From contig NZ_JBEWSZ010000001.1 of assembly GCF_040537815.1 (NCBI RefSeq), positions 2,108,001-2,172,000 on the forward strand: 64,000 bases of DNA, written 5' to 3'. Of the stretch, positions 37,472 through 47,341 are shown piece after piece. This stretch comes from Mesorhizobium shangrilense (GTDB lineage Bacteria; Pseudomonadota; Alphaproteobacteria; Rhizobiales; Rhizobiaceae). How positions within the stretch are numbered: position 1 is the stretch's first letter; each line of letters starts with the position of its first letter. The notes beneath the pieces were generated by a model that was not told the DNA's origin, ran no database searches, and saw only the letters and a program-made list of their open reading frames with translations. The translations under genes and the position numbers were made by a program.

Positions 37472-38485
37472 TCAGAGGCGGTTGCGGACAAGCATCGTCA
37501 CGACGAAGAAGGCGCCGACCGAACTGGTGATGATGCCGATCGGCAGTTCCTGGGGCGGCAGCAGTGTGCGTGCCAGGAGATCGCTGGCCAGCAACAGGAT
37601 GGCTCCGAACACGGCGCAGGCCGCGACCAGACGCAGATGCAACTGGCCAGCCAGTGGCCGGGACAGATGCGGGATCATCAGCCCAACGAAGCCAATGACG
37701 CCGGCGACCGACACAAGGATGGCAGTCGAGAACGCGGCGACGAGGAACGTCGTCCTGCGCATCCGCGCCACCGGGACACCCAGACTCTCGGCTGCGTTCT
37801 CCCCGGCCAGGAAAGCGTCGAGCTTGCGGTGGTTCCACAGCGCGTAGCCGAGAATGGTGCCCGACCCCAGCACGGCAAGCGCGATATTGTCCCACCGCGC
37901 AAGCCCGAGCCCGCCCATCGTCCAGAACAACACCGAGTGCGCCGCGCGCTGGTCGCCGGCGAAGACGAGATAGTTGGTCAAGGCCGTGAAGATGAACGAG
38001 ACGGCGAGCCCGGCGAGGATCAGCCGTTCAGGCCCTTGCCCTCTCACCCGGGCGACGAGCAGCAGGACGACGGACGTTGCCAGTATGCCGCCCGTAAAGG
38101 CCGCGACCGGTAGGGTCCAGATGCCAAAACTGTCGCCGAAGACGGTGATCACGGAAACCGCGCCGGCGGCGGCTCCCGACGAGAGGCCGAACAGGAATGG
38201 ATCGGCGAGGTCGTTGCGCGTCACGGTCTGCAACAATGCACCGACGACGCCCAGTCCCGCGCCAACGCAAATGGCCATGATCGTGCGCGGCAGCCGCAGA
38301 TCGACAACGATCTTTCCGACGGGGCCTGACACCGCGTGCCCGTCCAGCCCGACCGCATGTCCGAGCGCTGCAATCACGTCCGACAACGGTATCAGCGTCG
38401 AGCCATAGGCGATCGACAACAAGGCGAGAGCAGCGATCACCGCCGCTCCCGCCGCCATGGCCAATCCGAATGCCTTGTGGGGCAA
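37472..38485 (-). CDS. Cobalamin/iron-type ABC transporter permease (FecCD family)
   Basis: A 337-residue integral membrane protein with about ten helices and the FecCD/BtuC signature PRTIMAICVGAGLGVVGALLQTVTRNDLADPFLFGLSSGAA. It is the last gene of a four-gene operon headed by a cobalamin riboswitch, which makes a corrinoid the likely substrate, though FecCD permeases also carry iron-siderophores. The start is TTG at 38485, two bases after the stop of the binding-protein gene; ATG nine codons later is the alternative. The loop with GVPVARMRR should contact the ATPase. Gene symbol btuC would be reasonable but the substrate is inferred. Confidence 0.88.
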   Translation of the reverse strand: MPHKAFGLAMAAGAAVIAALALLSIAYGSTLIPLSDVIAALGHAVGLDGHAVSGPVGKIVVDLRLPRTIMAICVGAGLGVVGALLQTVTRNDLADPFLFGLSSGAAAGAVSVITVFGDSFGIWTLPVAAFTGGILATSVVLLLVARVRGQGPERLILAGLAVSFIFTALTNYLVFAGDQRAAHSVLFWTMGGLGLARWDNIALAVLGSGTILGYALWNHRKLDAFLAGENAAESLGVPVARMRRTTFLVAAFSTAILVSVAGVIGFVGLMIPHLSRPLAGQLHLRLVAACAVFGAILLLASDLLARTLLPPQELPIGIITSSVGAFFVVTMLVRNRL

Positions 38486-38487
38486 GC

Positions 38488-39435
38488 TCAGAAGGCTTCC
38501 GGGTGCATCGCCTTGGCGATCTTCTCGATCGCCACGATGTTGGCTGGCCCAGGCGTCAGCTCGGCGTAGCGCAGGGCGACGAAACGCTTGTTCTTCACCG
38601 CATCCGTCTCTTTCATGGCCGAGTGGACCTCCAGGAAATCGAGCAGTTTCTGGTAGCCGCCGCCGTCCTGATAGTCGAGCAGGATCAGGAATTGCGGATT
38701 GCGCGACGCCACTGTTTCCCAGTCCGTCGTGCCCCAGCTGGTCTCCATATCGGCCATGACGTTTTCGCCGCCGGCGGCGGAGATCATGGCGCTGGGGATC
38801 GCGAACTTGCCAGCGGTGAAAGGCTTGTCGTCGCCGGAGTCATAAAGAAACACACGCGTGCCCTTGCGGTCACCGACCTTTGCCGTGATGTCGGTAAGCT
38901 GCTTCTGCCAGCCCGAAACAAGCTCTTGCGCCTTCGCTTCCTTGCCGAAGATCTTGCCCAGCTTTTCGACGTCACCATAGAGCAGGTCCATCGACGCGGC
39001 GGGGCGGTTCTTGTCGAGATGGACGCAGCTCTCCGTCAGCACCAGTGTCTTGATGCCGTACTGAGCGAGTGTTCCGGGCGTCACCTCGCCACCCGGCTTC
39101 ATGCCGTAGTACCAGCCGGCAAAGAAGAAATCCGGATCGACCGCGACGAGGTTTTCCATCGTCGGGTACTTTGGCGCAAGTTCCGGGATCGAACCCTGCT
39201 CGGCCGTGAATTCGGGGCCGACCTTATACCATCCGGTGATGCCGGTGAGGCCGACGATCGAGGGCTGCAACCCGAGAGCGAAGGCCATCTCGGTCATGTT
39301 GAGGTCGTGGATGACAGCGCGCTTCGGCGCGGCGTCGAACGTCAGCGGCTTGCCGCAGCTGTCGACGGTCACCGGAAAGGCAAAGGCGGTCGTGGACAGC
39401 AATGACAAGGCAAGGGAGAAGACGAGGCGATTCAC
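38488..39435 (-). CDS. Periplasmic binding protein of the corrinoid-type ABC transporter
   Basis: This 315-residue protein has a signal peptide (MNRLVFSLALSLLSTTAFA, cleavage after residue 19) and a class III (helical backbone) periplasmic-binding fold typical of BtuF and siderophore-binding proteins: AVIHDLNMTEMAFALGL in the first lobe, NLVAVDPDFFFAG at the ligand cleft, and WETVASRNPQFLILLD in the second. It should hand its ligand to the permease encoded next. The start is GTG at 39435 with GGAG nine bases upstream, giving an exact signal peptide. Operon position behind a B12 riboswitch suggests a corrinoid ligand. Confidence 0.87.
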   Translation of the reverse strand: MNRLVFSLALSLLSTTAFAFPVTVDSCGKPLTFDAAPKRAVIHDLNMTEMAFALGLQPSIVGLTGITGWYKVGPEFTAEQGSIPELAPKYPTMENLVAVDPDFFFAGWYYGMKPGGEVTPGTLAQYGIKTLVLTESCVHLDKNRPAASMDLLYGDVEKLGKIFGKEAKAQELVSGWQKQLTDITAKVGDRKGTRVFLYDSGDDKPFTAGKFAIPSAMISAAGGENVMADMETSWGTTDWETVASRNPQFLILLDYQDGGGYQKLLDFLEVHSAMKETDAVKNKRFVALRYAELTPGPANIVAIEKIAKAMHPEAF

Positions 39436-39466
39436 GGATGTAGCTCCTTTTGGGTGAGAATTCGGA

Positions 39467-40255
39467 TCAGGATGGCGACAAGGCGCGGTTCGGCACTTCG
39501 AAGACCGTCAGTTCGCGATCTTCGGTTGGATGCCGCAGGCGAAACACATCGACGCCGAAAATCTCGCGGATCAGTTGCTGGGTCAGCGCCTCGCGCGGCG
39601 CCGCGAGCGCAAGCAGCCGGGCCCGATCCATGACCGCGACCGTGGTAGCGAACGGCGATACCAGCGACAGGTCGTGCAGCACCGCAATCACGGTCATGCC
39701 CAGCCCGGCGACGAGCTCGAGCAGCTCGCTGCGGGCGCGCGGGTCGAGATGGTTGGTCGGCTCGTCAAGGAACAGGATTCTTGGCTCCTGCGCGATGGCG
39801 CGCGCAAGCTGGGCACGCTGCCGTTCGCCGCCGGACAGCGATCCGATGGATCGGCCCAGCAGCGGTAGCAGACCGGTCCTGCAGAGCGCTTCCACGACGA
39901 TGTCGCGCTCCTCGGCCCTTCGCCGCAGGCCGGCATGCGGAATCCGTCCAAGCTCGACATAGTCGATCACGGCTAACCGTGGATCGGGTTGATCGGTCTG
40001 GCCGACGACGGCCATGTGAAGCGCGCGCTCGGCCGCCGAAATCCTGTCCAGCCGGCGCCCGGCGAGCTTCACCTCTCCGGAACTTGGCCGCAGCATGCCG
40101 GACAGCATGCGCAGCAATGTGGTCTTGCCGGCGCCATTCGGACCGATGATGGCAAGCCGATCGCCGGCCGCCACCGAAAGGCTTACCGCGTCCACCAGAC
40201 GCTGACCATTGGCTATCGCTGTCACGTCGCTCGCTTCGAGAAGAGCCACGGTCAT
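39467..40255 (-). CDS. ABC transporter ATPase of the corrinoid-type transporter
   Basis: A 262-residue ATP-binding cassette protein: Walker A GPNGAGKTT at residues 38-46, signature LSGGERQRAQLARAIA, Walker B RILFLDEPTNHLD, and the switch histidine in VIAVLHDL. It belongs to the FepC/BtuD group that pairs with FecCD permeases. Its start overlaps the end of the DUF1636 gene by four bases (ATGA), so the two are coupled. Substrate is inferred from the upstream riboswitch. Confidence 0.92.
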   Translation of the reverse strand: MTVALLEASDVTAIANGQRLVDAVSLSVAAGDRLAIIGPNGAGKTTLLRMLSGMLRPSSGEVKLAGRRLDRISAAERALHMAVVGQTDQPDPRLAVIDYVELGRIPHAGLRRRAEERDIVVEALCRTGLLPLLGRSIGSLSGGERQRAQLARAIAQEPRILFLDEPTNHLDPRARSELLELVAGLGMTVIAVLHDLSLVSPFATTVAVMDRARLLALAAPREALTQQLIREIFGVDVFRLRHPTEDRELTVFEVPNRALSPS

Positions 40256-40650
40256 ATCCCGACGCCCGCCGCACTATTGGAGCCAGGGATGCGGGCCAGT
40301 GTCTTGTCGGCCAGCCCGGCCGGACGTTGCCCGGAATTGCACCAGCCGTCGGCAAGCGACGCGTAGAGTTTTGCGAATTCCAACAGTTCGACTGCATCGG
40401 TTTGCCGGTCGATGGGGCCGAAAAGATAGGACGCTTTTCCCGCCGCCTGAAAGGCGACCGTCAGCGGTCGGGCGCAGCCTGCCATGCAGGCGATGCCTTC
40501 GACCGCATAGTCCAGGAGAGCCATCTCGCTGTCAGCCGAGAGACGGGAACGCAAGTCCGCGCACAAATCCTCGCCCGTCCTGGTCCCGGTCGCGGGATCG
40601 CGGCAAAGCGTGCATACGATAATGCGGTGGATGGCCTGGGAGGCGTCCAA
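40252..40650 (-). CDS. DUF1636 cysteine-containing metal-binding-like protein
   Basis: The 132-residue protein is of the DUF1636 family (COG5469, predicted metal-binding). Five well-placed cysteines are visible: CTLC (13, 16), Cys30, GIACMAGC (55, 59), and Cys104 in WCNSG. The layout suggests a thioredoxin-like 2Fe-2S or metal site. Family members often stand next to cobalt or cobalamin genes in alphaproteobacteria. Here it is the first gene after the B12 riboswitch and is coupled to the ATPase gene. The start is TTG at 40650; a stop codon closes the frame seven codons upstream, and no ATG fits. The ribosome site is in a hairpin. Confidence 0.75.
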   Translation of the reverse strand: MDASQAIHRIIVCTLCRDPATGTRTGEDLCADLRSRLSADSEMALLDYAVEGIACMAGCARPLTVAFQAAGKASYLFGPIDRQTDAVELLEFAKLYASLADGWCNSGQRPAGLADKTLARIPGSNSAAGVGI

Positions 40651-40681
40651 CTTTCCGTCACTTTCTCAACTGGCGACGGAA
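40651..40681 (-). promoter_or_regulatory. Ribosome-site hairpin, candidate expression platform of the B12 riboswitch
   Basis: On the - strand, TTCCGTC (40675-40681) pairs with GACGGAA (40653-40659), and the 3' arm contains the GGAAAG that precedes the TTG start. The stem would hide the ribosome site of the DUF1636 gene. A second small hairpin lies just upstream at 40696-40712 (TCGGTC/GACCGA). Confidence 0.55.
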
Positions 40682-40754
40682 GGAAGTCCTGGCAATCGGT
40701 CGACAAGACCGACGGCCACGTCTCCTCCCGGTACACCCCGTCCGGTCAACTCAT

Positions 40755-40940
40755 GCTGATGGCAGGTCTCCTGGCTCGCGGGTCGTTGCGCCATCCTGCC
40801 TTCCCAGCCTTGCCGGCCAGTGGCATTTCGGATTTTGCTCGCCGCTTACAGTTGCGGGGGCAGCCACGGCCTCGATCCAGACGGATCTCACCGCGTTCCC
40901 TTTTCACCCCTCGCCTTTCGGCGCGGGGACCATCACCGCC
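40755..40940 (-). ncRNA. Cobalamin riboswitch
   Basis: The B12 box GCCAGGAGACCTGCC is at 40761-40775 (- strand), with the conserved GCTGCCCCCGCAACTG core and the P1 arms TGATGG (40930-40935) and CCATCA (40757-40762). The AAAAGGGAA and GGTGAGATCC segments of the 5' half are also present in order. It precedes the DUF1636/ABC operon by about 105 bases and should lower its expression when adenosylcobalamin is plentiful. Confidence 0.95.
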
Positions 40941-41026
40941 CCACCGTAGTTTTCCCCCGAGCCCATCGCAATGATTTTTTGATGAACCGCACCTTCCGGA
41001 TCGCTGGTTCTTCAAATTAATGTTAT

Positions 41027-41039
41027 GTAATATTATTAC
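41027..41039. promoter_or_regulatory. AT-rich palindrome upstream of the riboswitch
   Basis: GTAATA-T-TATTAC is a perfect 13-base palindrome in an otherwise GC-rich spacer. It lies about 90 bases upstream of the riboswitch 5' end and 200 bases upstream of the AraC start. On the - strand TTGTCT-N16-TAACAT across it could be a promoter. A regulator site is possible; I cannot name one. Confidence 0.35.
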
Positions 41040-41237
41040 TAAGACAATATTGCCTGCACGTCAACCCTTTGGTCCGTCGGGCGCTCGCTGAATTCGACCC
41101 GCGGCATCAACGCTCGTGCCACTCCGAGCTGTTGGGTCACGTGCCGAGATGGTTTCGATTTTGCGCGATGCGCAATTTCGATCAAACTGGCCGTGAGGCC
41201 GGGTGTCACAATGGCCGCGTCAATTGCGAGGAGATGC

Positions 41238-42071
41238 ATGAACCCGACCGAAAAAGCATTGTGGTTCGTCGAAAGCCATCTGCCGGAAGCGGTCACGCTC
41301 GACGACATCGCTGAGAGGAGCGGTGTATCGCGCTTTCATGTAACGCGCGCTTTCGGGGCCGCCACGGGCCGCTCGGTAATGGGCTACATGCGCGCGCGCC
41401 GGCTGACAGAGGCGGCGCGCAAACTTGCCGCCGGAGCGCCGGACATCCTCTCGGTCGCGCTCGACGCCGGCTACAACTCGCATGAGGCGTTCACCCGCGC
41501 CTTCCGCGACCAGTTCGGCACCACGCCGGAACTGGTTCGCGCGCAGGGCAACCTCAAGAACCTCCATCTCGTGGAGCCAATCCTGATGGACCAGTCGTTC
41601 CTTGTCACTCTCGAACCGCCGCGCTTCGAAACCAGCCGCGCCTTTCTGATCGCCGGTCTAGGCGAGCGCTACAGCTGCGAGACCAGCGCCGCCATTCCGA
41701 TGCAATGGCAACGCTTCGGCCCCTACATCGGCAACATTCCCGGCGAAACCGGCGACATCGCCTACGGCGTCTGCGTCAACGGCGATGACGCCGGCAATTT
41801 CGACTACATCGCCGGCGTCGAAGTGTCCGACTTTTCCGACCTGCCCAAGGAGCTTTGCCGAGTCCGGGTGCCGGCTCAGAAATATGCCGTCTTCGCCCAT
41901 CGCGAGCACATCTCGACCATTCGCCGAACGGTCAATACGATCTGGAACAAATGGCTGCCGGTGTCCGGCCATGAGATCGCCGACGCGCCCGAATTCGAGC
42001 GCTATGGCAGGGAATTCAATCCTCGTAGCGGCGATGGCGGACTGGAGATATGGATACCGGTCAGGGGGTAG
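41238..42071 (+). CDS. AraC family regulator with GyrI-like effector domain
   Basis: A 277-residue protein: two helix-turn-helix motifs at the N-terminus (WFVESHLPEAVTLDDIAERSGVSRFHVTRAF; FSRAFR-like segment EAFTRAFRDQFGTTP), then a GyrI/Rob-type small-molecule-binding domain from about residue 120, with CVNGDDAGNFDYIAGVEV. This Rob/GyrI layout often senses drugs or lipophilic compounds. The ATG at 41238 has GAGGAG upstream. It is divergent from the B12 operon but 200 bases away, so control of that operon is not shown. It converges on the monooxygenase gene. Confidence 0.9.
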   Translation: MNPTEKALWFVESHLPEAVTLDDIAERSGVSRFHVTRAFGAATGRSVMGYMRARRLTEAARKLAAGAPDILSVALDAGYNSHEAFTRAFRDQFGTTPELVRAQGNLKNLHLVEPILMDQSFLVTLEPPRFETSRAFLIAGLGERYSCETSAAIPMQWQRFGPYIGNIPGETGDIAYGVCVNGDDAGNFDYIAGVEVSDFSDLPKELCRVRVPAQKYAVFAHREHISTIRRTVNTIWNKWLPVSGHEIADAPEFERYGREFNPRSGDGGLEIWIPVRG

Positions 42072-42080
42072 AGCCCCGCA

Positions 42081-42114
42081 GATCGTGTTCGGCCACAATT
42101 GCCGAAACACGATC
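42081..42114. terminator. Long stem-loop between convergent AraC and monooxygenase genes
   Basis: GATCGTGTTCGGC (42081-42093) pairs with GCCGAAACACGATC (42101-42114) with one bulge and a 7-base loop. It lies in the 56-base convergent spacer and resembles a repeated rhizobial palindrome that also acts as a terminator. No T-run follows. Confidence 0.5.
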
Positions 42115-42127
42115 ACATTGCCGCCAT

Positions 42128-42442
42128 TCATTCCACGGTGATGGCGACCTCATAGAGTCCGGGATGAGCCTGCCCTAATGCCTTGTTGCGCTCCAGAAAA
42201 CCATTTTCCTGCAGATGCTTGAACACGCGGCGCATAGCCGCCTCGTCCCGCGCCTGGGCATAGTTGACGACACGACTGCCATCGAGGCCGCGGTGCAGGC
42301 TGGCCGACATCCAGCCGGGCACGGCGCGGCAGCTTGCGGCCGCTTCCCGCAAGAGGCCGATCAGCGCCTGCTGGCCGCCTTCGGGCACGGTGAAGACATT
42401 GATCTGGGTAATAACGCCGGTATTGGCGCGAATGATGGGCAT
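42128..42442 (-). CDS. Antibiotic biosynthesis monooxygenase (ABM) family protein
   Basis: A 104-residue ferredoxin-like fold protein of the ABM family: ITQINVFTVPEGGQQALIGLLREAA at the start, VPGWMSASLHRGLDGSRVVNYAQ in the middle and AHPGLYEVAITVE at the end. These small dimers include quinol monooxygenases and heme-degrading enzymes but most are uncharacterised. No heme-binding signature is clear. It stands alone between the AraC gene and the groES promoter; the AraC protein may control it, since the two are convergent rather than divergent this is weak. Confidence 0.82.
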   Translation of the reverse strand: MPIIRANTGVITQINVFTVPEGGQQALIGLLREAAASCRAVPGWMSASLHRGLDGSRVVNYAQARDEAAMRRVFKHLQENGFLERNKALGQAHPGLYEVAITVE

Positions 42443-42752
42443 GGACTTCTCCTTCGGTGAGCGCCTGGCACACGAAGGGACGCCGACAGGCGAAAACTCC
42501 GCACGCCAAGCTGGGCGTAAAGCACGCCCTCAGCTTGCCGTGGGTTCCCGCATGGGAGGGAACGGAGCTTCCATTGGTTGGAAGGGAGCGGGCTTACCTT
42601 TTGCCGTTCCAAGGTCCTTTTCGACGGCTTGTCGTAGCATGTCGAATTGTGGCCAACAATTACCCTGGATGGCCGAGGCCACGGCAAGATCGACATTTCA
42701 GCAGAGCCTATTTGGAGAAAACCATTCTTTGTTCGCAGAGTGTTGGCGCGCC
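42443..42752. other. Spacer ahead of the groES promoter
   Basis: About 310 bases without a supported gene. It holds the leader of the monooxygenase gene on the - strand; I see no clear palindrome or terminator before the groES promoter. Confidence 0.4.
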
Positions 42753-42780
42753 TTGACTCTGGCCAGCCGCGAGCCTATTT
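42753..42780 (+). promoter_or_regulatory. groES promoter, RpoH-like
   Basis: TTGACT (42753-42758) and CTATTT (42775-42780) are spaced 16 bases apart; read as CTTGAC and CCTATTT they resemble alphaproteobacterial heat-shock (RpoH) promoters. Transcription would begin just before the CIRCE element. Confidence 0.6.
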
Positions 42781-42790
42781 CACCGCCACG

Positions 42791-42817
42791 TTAGCACTCG
42801 CCATTGGTGAGTGCTAA
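42791..42817 (+). promoter_or_regulatory. CIRCE element (HrcA operator)
   Basis: TTAGCACTC-N9-GAGTGCTAA is an exact match to the CIRCE consensus. HrcA binds it and represses groESL at normal temperature. It lies 63 bases ahead of the groES start codon. Confidence 0.97.
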
Positions 42818-42879
42818 CCACAGGTCCGGCGCCGCCGGATAGAGGAACTGTTCTCACCGTTCTCATCGAGGAAGAAAAC

Positions 42880-43176
42880 ATGGCAAAGTCGAAGTTCCGC
42901 CCGCTTCATGACCGCGTGGTCGTTCGCCGGGTCGAATCCGAATCCAAGACCGCCGGCGGGATCATCATCCCGGATACGGCAAAGGAAAAGCCGCAGGAAG
43001 GCGAAATCATCGCCGTCGGCTCCGGCGCTCGTGACGAAGCTGGCAAGCTCGTCCCGCTGGACGTCAAGGCTGGCGACCGCATCCTGTTCGGCAAGTGGTC
43101 GGGCACCGAAGTCAAGCTCAATGGCGAAGACCTTCTGATCATGAAGGAATCCGACATCATGGGCATCATCGGCTGA
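42880..43176 (+). CDS. groES: Co-chaperonin GroES
   Basis: The 98-residue protein starts [19 protein letters not shown] and has the GroES mobile loop ([18 protein letters not shown]) and the family end [14 protein letters not shown]. It caps the GroEL cage. The ATG at 42880 follows GAGGAAG; an upstream ATG in frame would lie inside the CIRCE element. Transcribed with groEL from the CIRCE-controlled promoter. Rhizobia usually have several groESL copies; which copy this is cannot be told from the window alone. Confidence 0.98.
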   Translation: MAKSKFRPLHDRVVVRRVESESKTAGGIIIPDTAKEKPQEGEIIAVGSGARDEAGKLVPLDVKAGDRILFGKWSGTEVKLNGEDLLIMKESDIMGIIG

Positions 43177-43199
43177 ATATCGGCCTCACCGTCAACTGA

Positions 43200-44894
<1,695 letters not shown>

Positions 44895-44922
44895 TCCAGC
44901 CAACTGGCTAAGCTTGAGAGAA

Positions 44923-44950
44923 GGGCGGCAGAGATGCCGCCCTTTTTGTT
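44923..44950 (+). terminator. Intrinsic terminator of groESL
   Basis: GGGCGGCA-GAGA-TGCCGCCC is a perfect 8-bp stem with a 4-base loop, followed at once by TTTTTGTT. Confidence 0.95.
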
Positions 44951-45095
44951 ATGTCGATAGTCAAGATCCCAGTTTTAAATCGCCGTTAACCATCAATCGC
45001 GAAACCCCTTCCCTCCTTGCGGCAAGTGCAGCGGGCAATCGATCGCGGTTATCTTGAACAACACCGGCTACTTATGCAGTTCCAGGTCAGTTGAT
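44951..45095 (+). ncRNA. Candidate small RNA between two terminators
   Basis: This 145-base stretch has no supported ORF but is followed by its own intrinsic terminator (45096-45116), while the groESL transcript already ends before it. That suggests a separate short transcript. I could not identify a convincing promoter, so this is a candidate only. Confidence 0.25.
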
Positions 45096-45116
45096 GGCCC
45101 GCCTTTCGGGCCTTTT
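45096..45116 (+). terminator. Second intrinsic terminator upstream of the Tad-like gene
   Basis: GGCCCG-CCTTT-CGGGCC is a 6-bp stem with a 5-base loop followed by TTTT. Nothing that it should terminate is obvious, apart from read-through of groEL or a small RNA. Confidence 0.8.
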
Positions 45117-45233
45117 ACCAACAAAATCAGTGGCGAAATCGAGCCCTCGTCAACGCACGAAATATGTCGCGAAGCCGATTTTTAACAGATGCGCGGTTAC
45201 TAAAAGAGCAGTTCACGCCAAGGTTGCGTCGGA

Positions 45234-47336
45234 GTGCATCGCTTGTTCATCAAGGCAGACATCGCCCGGATTTTCGGCAGATTCGCGGGCAACCGCAACG
45301 GCAATGTCCTCATCATCTCGGCGCTGGTGATGCCGGTGCTGATCGGTATGGCCGCTCTCGTGACCGAATATGGCAGCGCCCTGGTCCAGCAGGCTCAGAA
45401 CCAGCGTGTCGCCGACCTGTCGGCCTATGCGGGCGCGCTCGCCTACAACACGACGAAGTCAACGGACCAGATGACGGCGGCCGCGGTCAACGTCGCCGCT
45501 CTCAACGGTGTTCCGGCAGCGAGCGTCACGGCGTCGCTCATTGCTTCACCGAAAACCACCGGCGTCAACGCCGTCACGGTCTCGATCAGCACCCAGCAGA
45601 ACCTGCTGCTGGCACGCGTGCTGCAAAGCCGGCAGCAATTGCAGATCACGTCGAACTCGGTTGTCGAGGTCGGTGCTCAGCCACAGACACCCGGTTGCGT
45701 TCTGGCGCTCAACGGTACCCAGACCGGTGTCACTTTGAGCGGTGGCACCACCATCACCGCGCCCAAATGCACTGTTTCGTCCAACAGCACGGTCACGGTC
45801 CCCTGCGGCACCTATATCTCGGCAATCGGCGTCAACTACAACTCCACGACGGCGCCCAGCCAGCCTTGCGGCGGCATCACCGGCCCGAACGGCGCGGCGG
45901 CGGTGATTGCCAAGAAGTCGACAGCCGATCCATTTGCCGGCAACGCAGCTGTAACCGCGGCTGTCGCCCGCATCGCATCCGTCACGGCACTTTCGGTGAC
46001 CACGCCACCGACGGCGCCAACCAATACCACCGGCGGTGACCTGACCTTCGGATGGGGCACAGCCACAAACACGCAGGCGACCGCCATTGGCTGCACGGCA
46101 ACCTTTTCCAGTTCAAGTTCGACCTGGACGCTCGATTGCACCGGCAAGAGCACGGTGAACATCGGCAACATAACGATTGCCGGCGGCATCAATCTCAACT
46201 TCGCCACCAACGCCGCGGCCACGACGACATACAACATCGCCGGGGACCTGACGACAAGCGCCACCACAAATTTCGGCCCTGGCATCTACAACTTCGCCAA
46301 GACGCTCAACACAGCCGGAAACACGACTTTTGGCGCAGGCACCTACAATATCGGCAAGCTGCTGACCACCACCGGAACCACGAGTTTCGGCGCCGGCACG
46401 TTCAACCTGACCAAGGGCTTGGCCGCCGCCGGCACCACCACCTTCGGTGCTGGAACTTTCAAAATCGGGATGAGCGACAACGCCTGCAGCGGCGGAGGGC
46501 GCGTGAGCGTGTGCAATGGCGGTGGCGGCAATCTGACTTTTGGGGGCCCAAGTGTCTTCGAGCTACCCGGAGGTTATAGCAATCAAGGGGGTGCGACAGT
46601 GATTTTCGGATCAGGCACCGCCAACAGCTTCAAGATCGGGCCCGGCAGCAATGGTGACGCGATAACGCTTGCTGGCGGAGCCACGGCCATCATGGCGGAT
46701 ACCACCGGCGGCAACGGCGTCTTCCAGGTCGTCGGCAATGTGAATGCCGGTGGCGGCGGCAGTTGCTTCGTCATCAGCGCGGCGGCCCAGCACGACATTT
46801 CCGGAAACTTCATGGCCTCCGGCGCGGTATTGATGGGCGCCGGCGTCTATACGGTTGATGGCTATTTCACCCTGGGCGCCAATGGCGGTGGCAGCGCCAA
46901 TTGTGGCGGCAGTTCGATCAGCGTCAGCGGCACAAACGTCACATTGGTACTGTCGGGAAAAGCCAAGGCCACTTCAGGAAGCTGCAGCGGCTATGTCTTT
47001 TGCGTCGCCGCGGGCTACAGCAACATCGTGCTGACAGCGCCGCAGACAGGCGCAACGGCAAAACTGGCCGTGGTCGGCCCCACTTCGACATCCAACACCG
47101 GTGGCGCAACATTTACCCAGGGCGGTTCCAACACCCAGATTTCCGGCGCGTTCTATTTCCCCTATGGCCCGATCACCCTGAGCGGAGGGGCCAACATAGG
47201 CTCGACAACGGATACGACGAAATGCCTGCAGATCATTGGCTCGAGCATCACCCTGTCAGGCGGCACCGCCGCGACTTCGGAATGTATCGCCGCTTCGGGG
47301 GCAACCGCCAGCAGCAAAGTGAGCTTGGTTCAGTGA
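45234..47336 (+). CDS. Tad-like surface protein with 19-residue repeats
   Basis: The 700-residue protein begins with a Tad-type membrane segment (NRNGNVLIISALVMPVLIGMAALVTEYGSALVQQ) and should therefore be exported and anchored. The rest is rich in Gly, Ser, Thr and Asn. From about residue 347 it has tandem 19-residue units of the form FGAGTYNIGKLLTTTGTTS, typical of beta-solenoid surface proteins, then Gly-rich segments with paired cysteines. The start given is GTG at 45234; TTG at 45243, eight bases after GGAG, is an equal alternative. It overlaps the next TadE-like frame or ends just before it. Probable role in adhesion or pilus function; not assigned. Confidence 0.75.
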   Translation: MHRLFIKADIARIFGRFAGNRNGNVLIISALVMPVLIGMAALVTEYGSALVQQAQNQRVADLSAYAGALAYNTTKSTDQMTAAAVNVAALNGVPAASVTASLIASPKTTGVNAVTVSISTQQNLLLARVLQSRQQLQITSNSVVEVGAQPQTPGCVLALNGTQTGVTLSGGTTITAPKCTVSSNSTVTVPCGTYISAIGVNYNSTTAPSQPCGGITGPNGAAAVIAKKSTADPFAGNAAVTAAVARIASVTALSVTTPPTAPTNTTGGDLTFGWGTATNTQATAIGCTATFSSSSSTWTLDCTGKSTVNIGNITIAGGINLNFATNAAATTTYNIAGDLTTSATTNFGPGIYNFAKTLNTAGNTTFGAGTYNIGKLLTTTGTTSFGAGTFNLTKGLAAAGTTTFGAGTFKIGMSDNACSGGGRVSVCNGGGGNLTFGGPSVFELPGGYSNQGGATVIFGSGTANSFKIGPGSNGDAITLAGGATAIMADTTGGNGVFQVVGNVNAGGGGSCFVISAAAQHDISGNFMASGAVLMGAGVYTVDGYFTLGANGGGSANCGGSSISVSGTNVTLVLSGKAKATSGSCSGYVFCVAAGYSNIVLTAPQTGATAKLAVVGPTSTSNTGGATFTQGGSNTQISGAFYFPYGPITLSGGANIGSTTDTTKCLQIIGSSITLSGGTAATSECIAASGATASSKVSLVQ
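46272..46480 (+). repeat. 57-bp coding repeat in the Tad-like surface gene
   Basis: Units begin with the Phe codon at 46272, 46329, 46386 and 46443. Three full 19-residue copies (FGPGIYNFAKTLNTAGNTT and two variants) and a partial fourth are in frame. Confidence 0.85.
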
Positions 47337-47341
47337 AGAAG

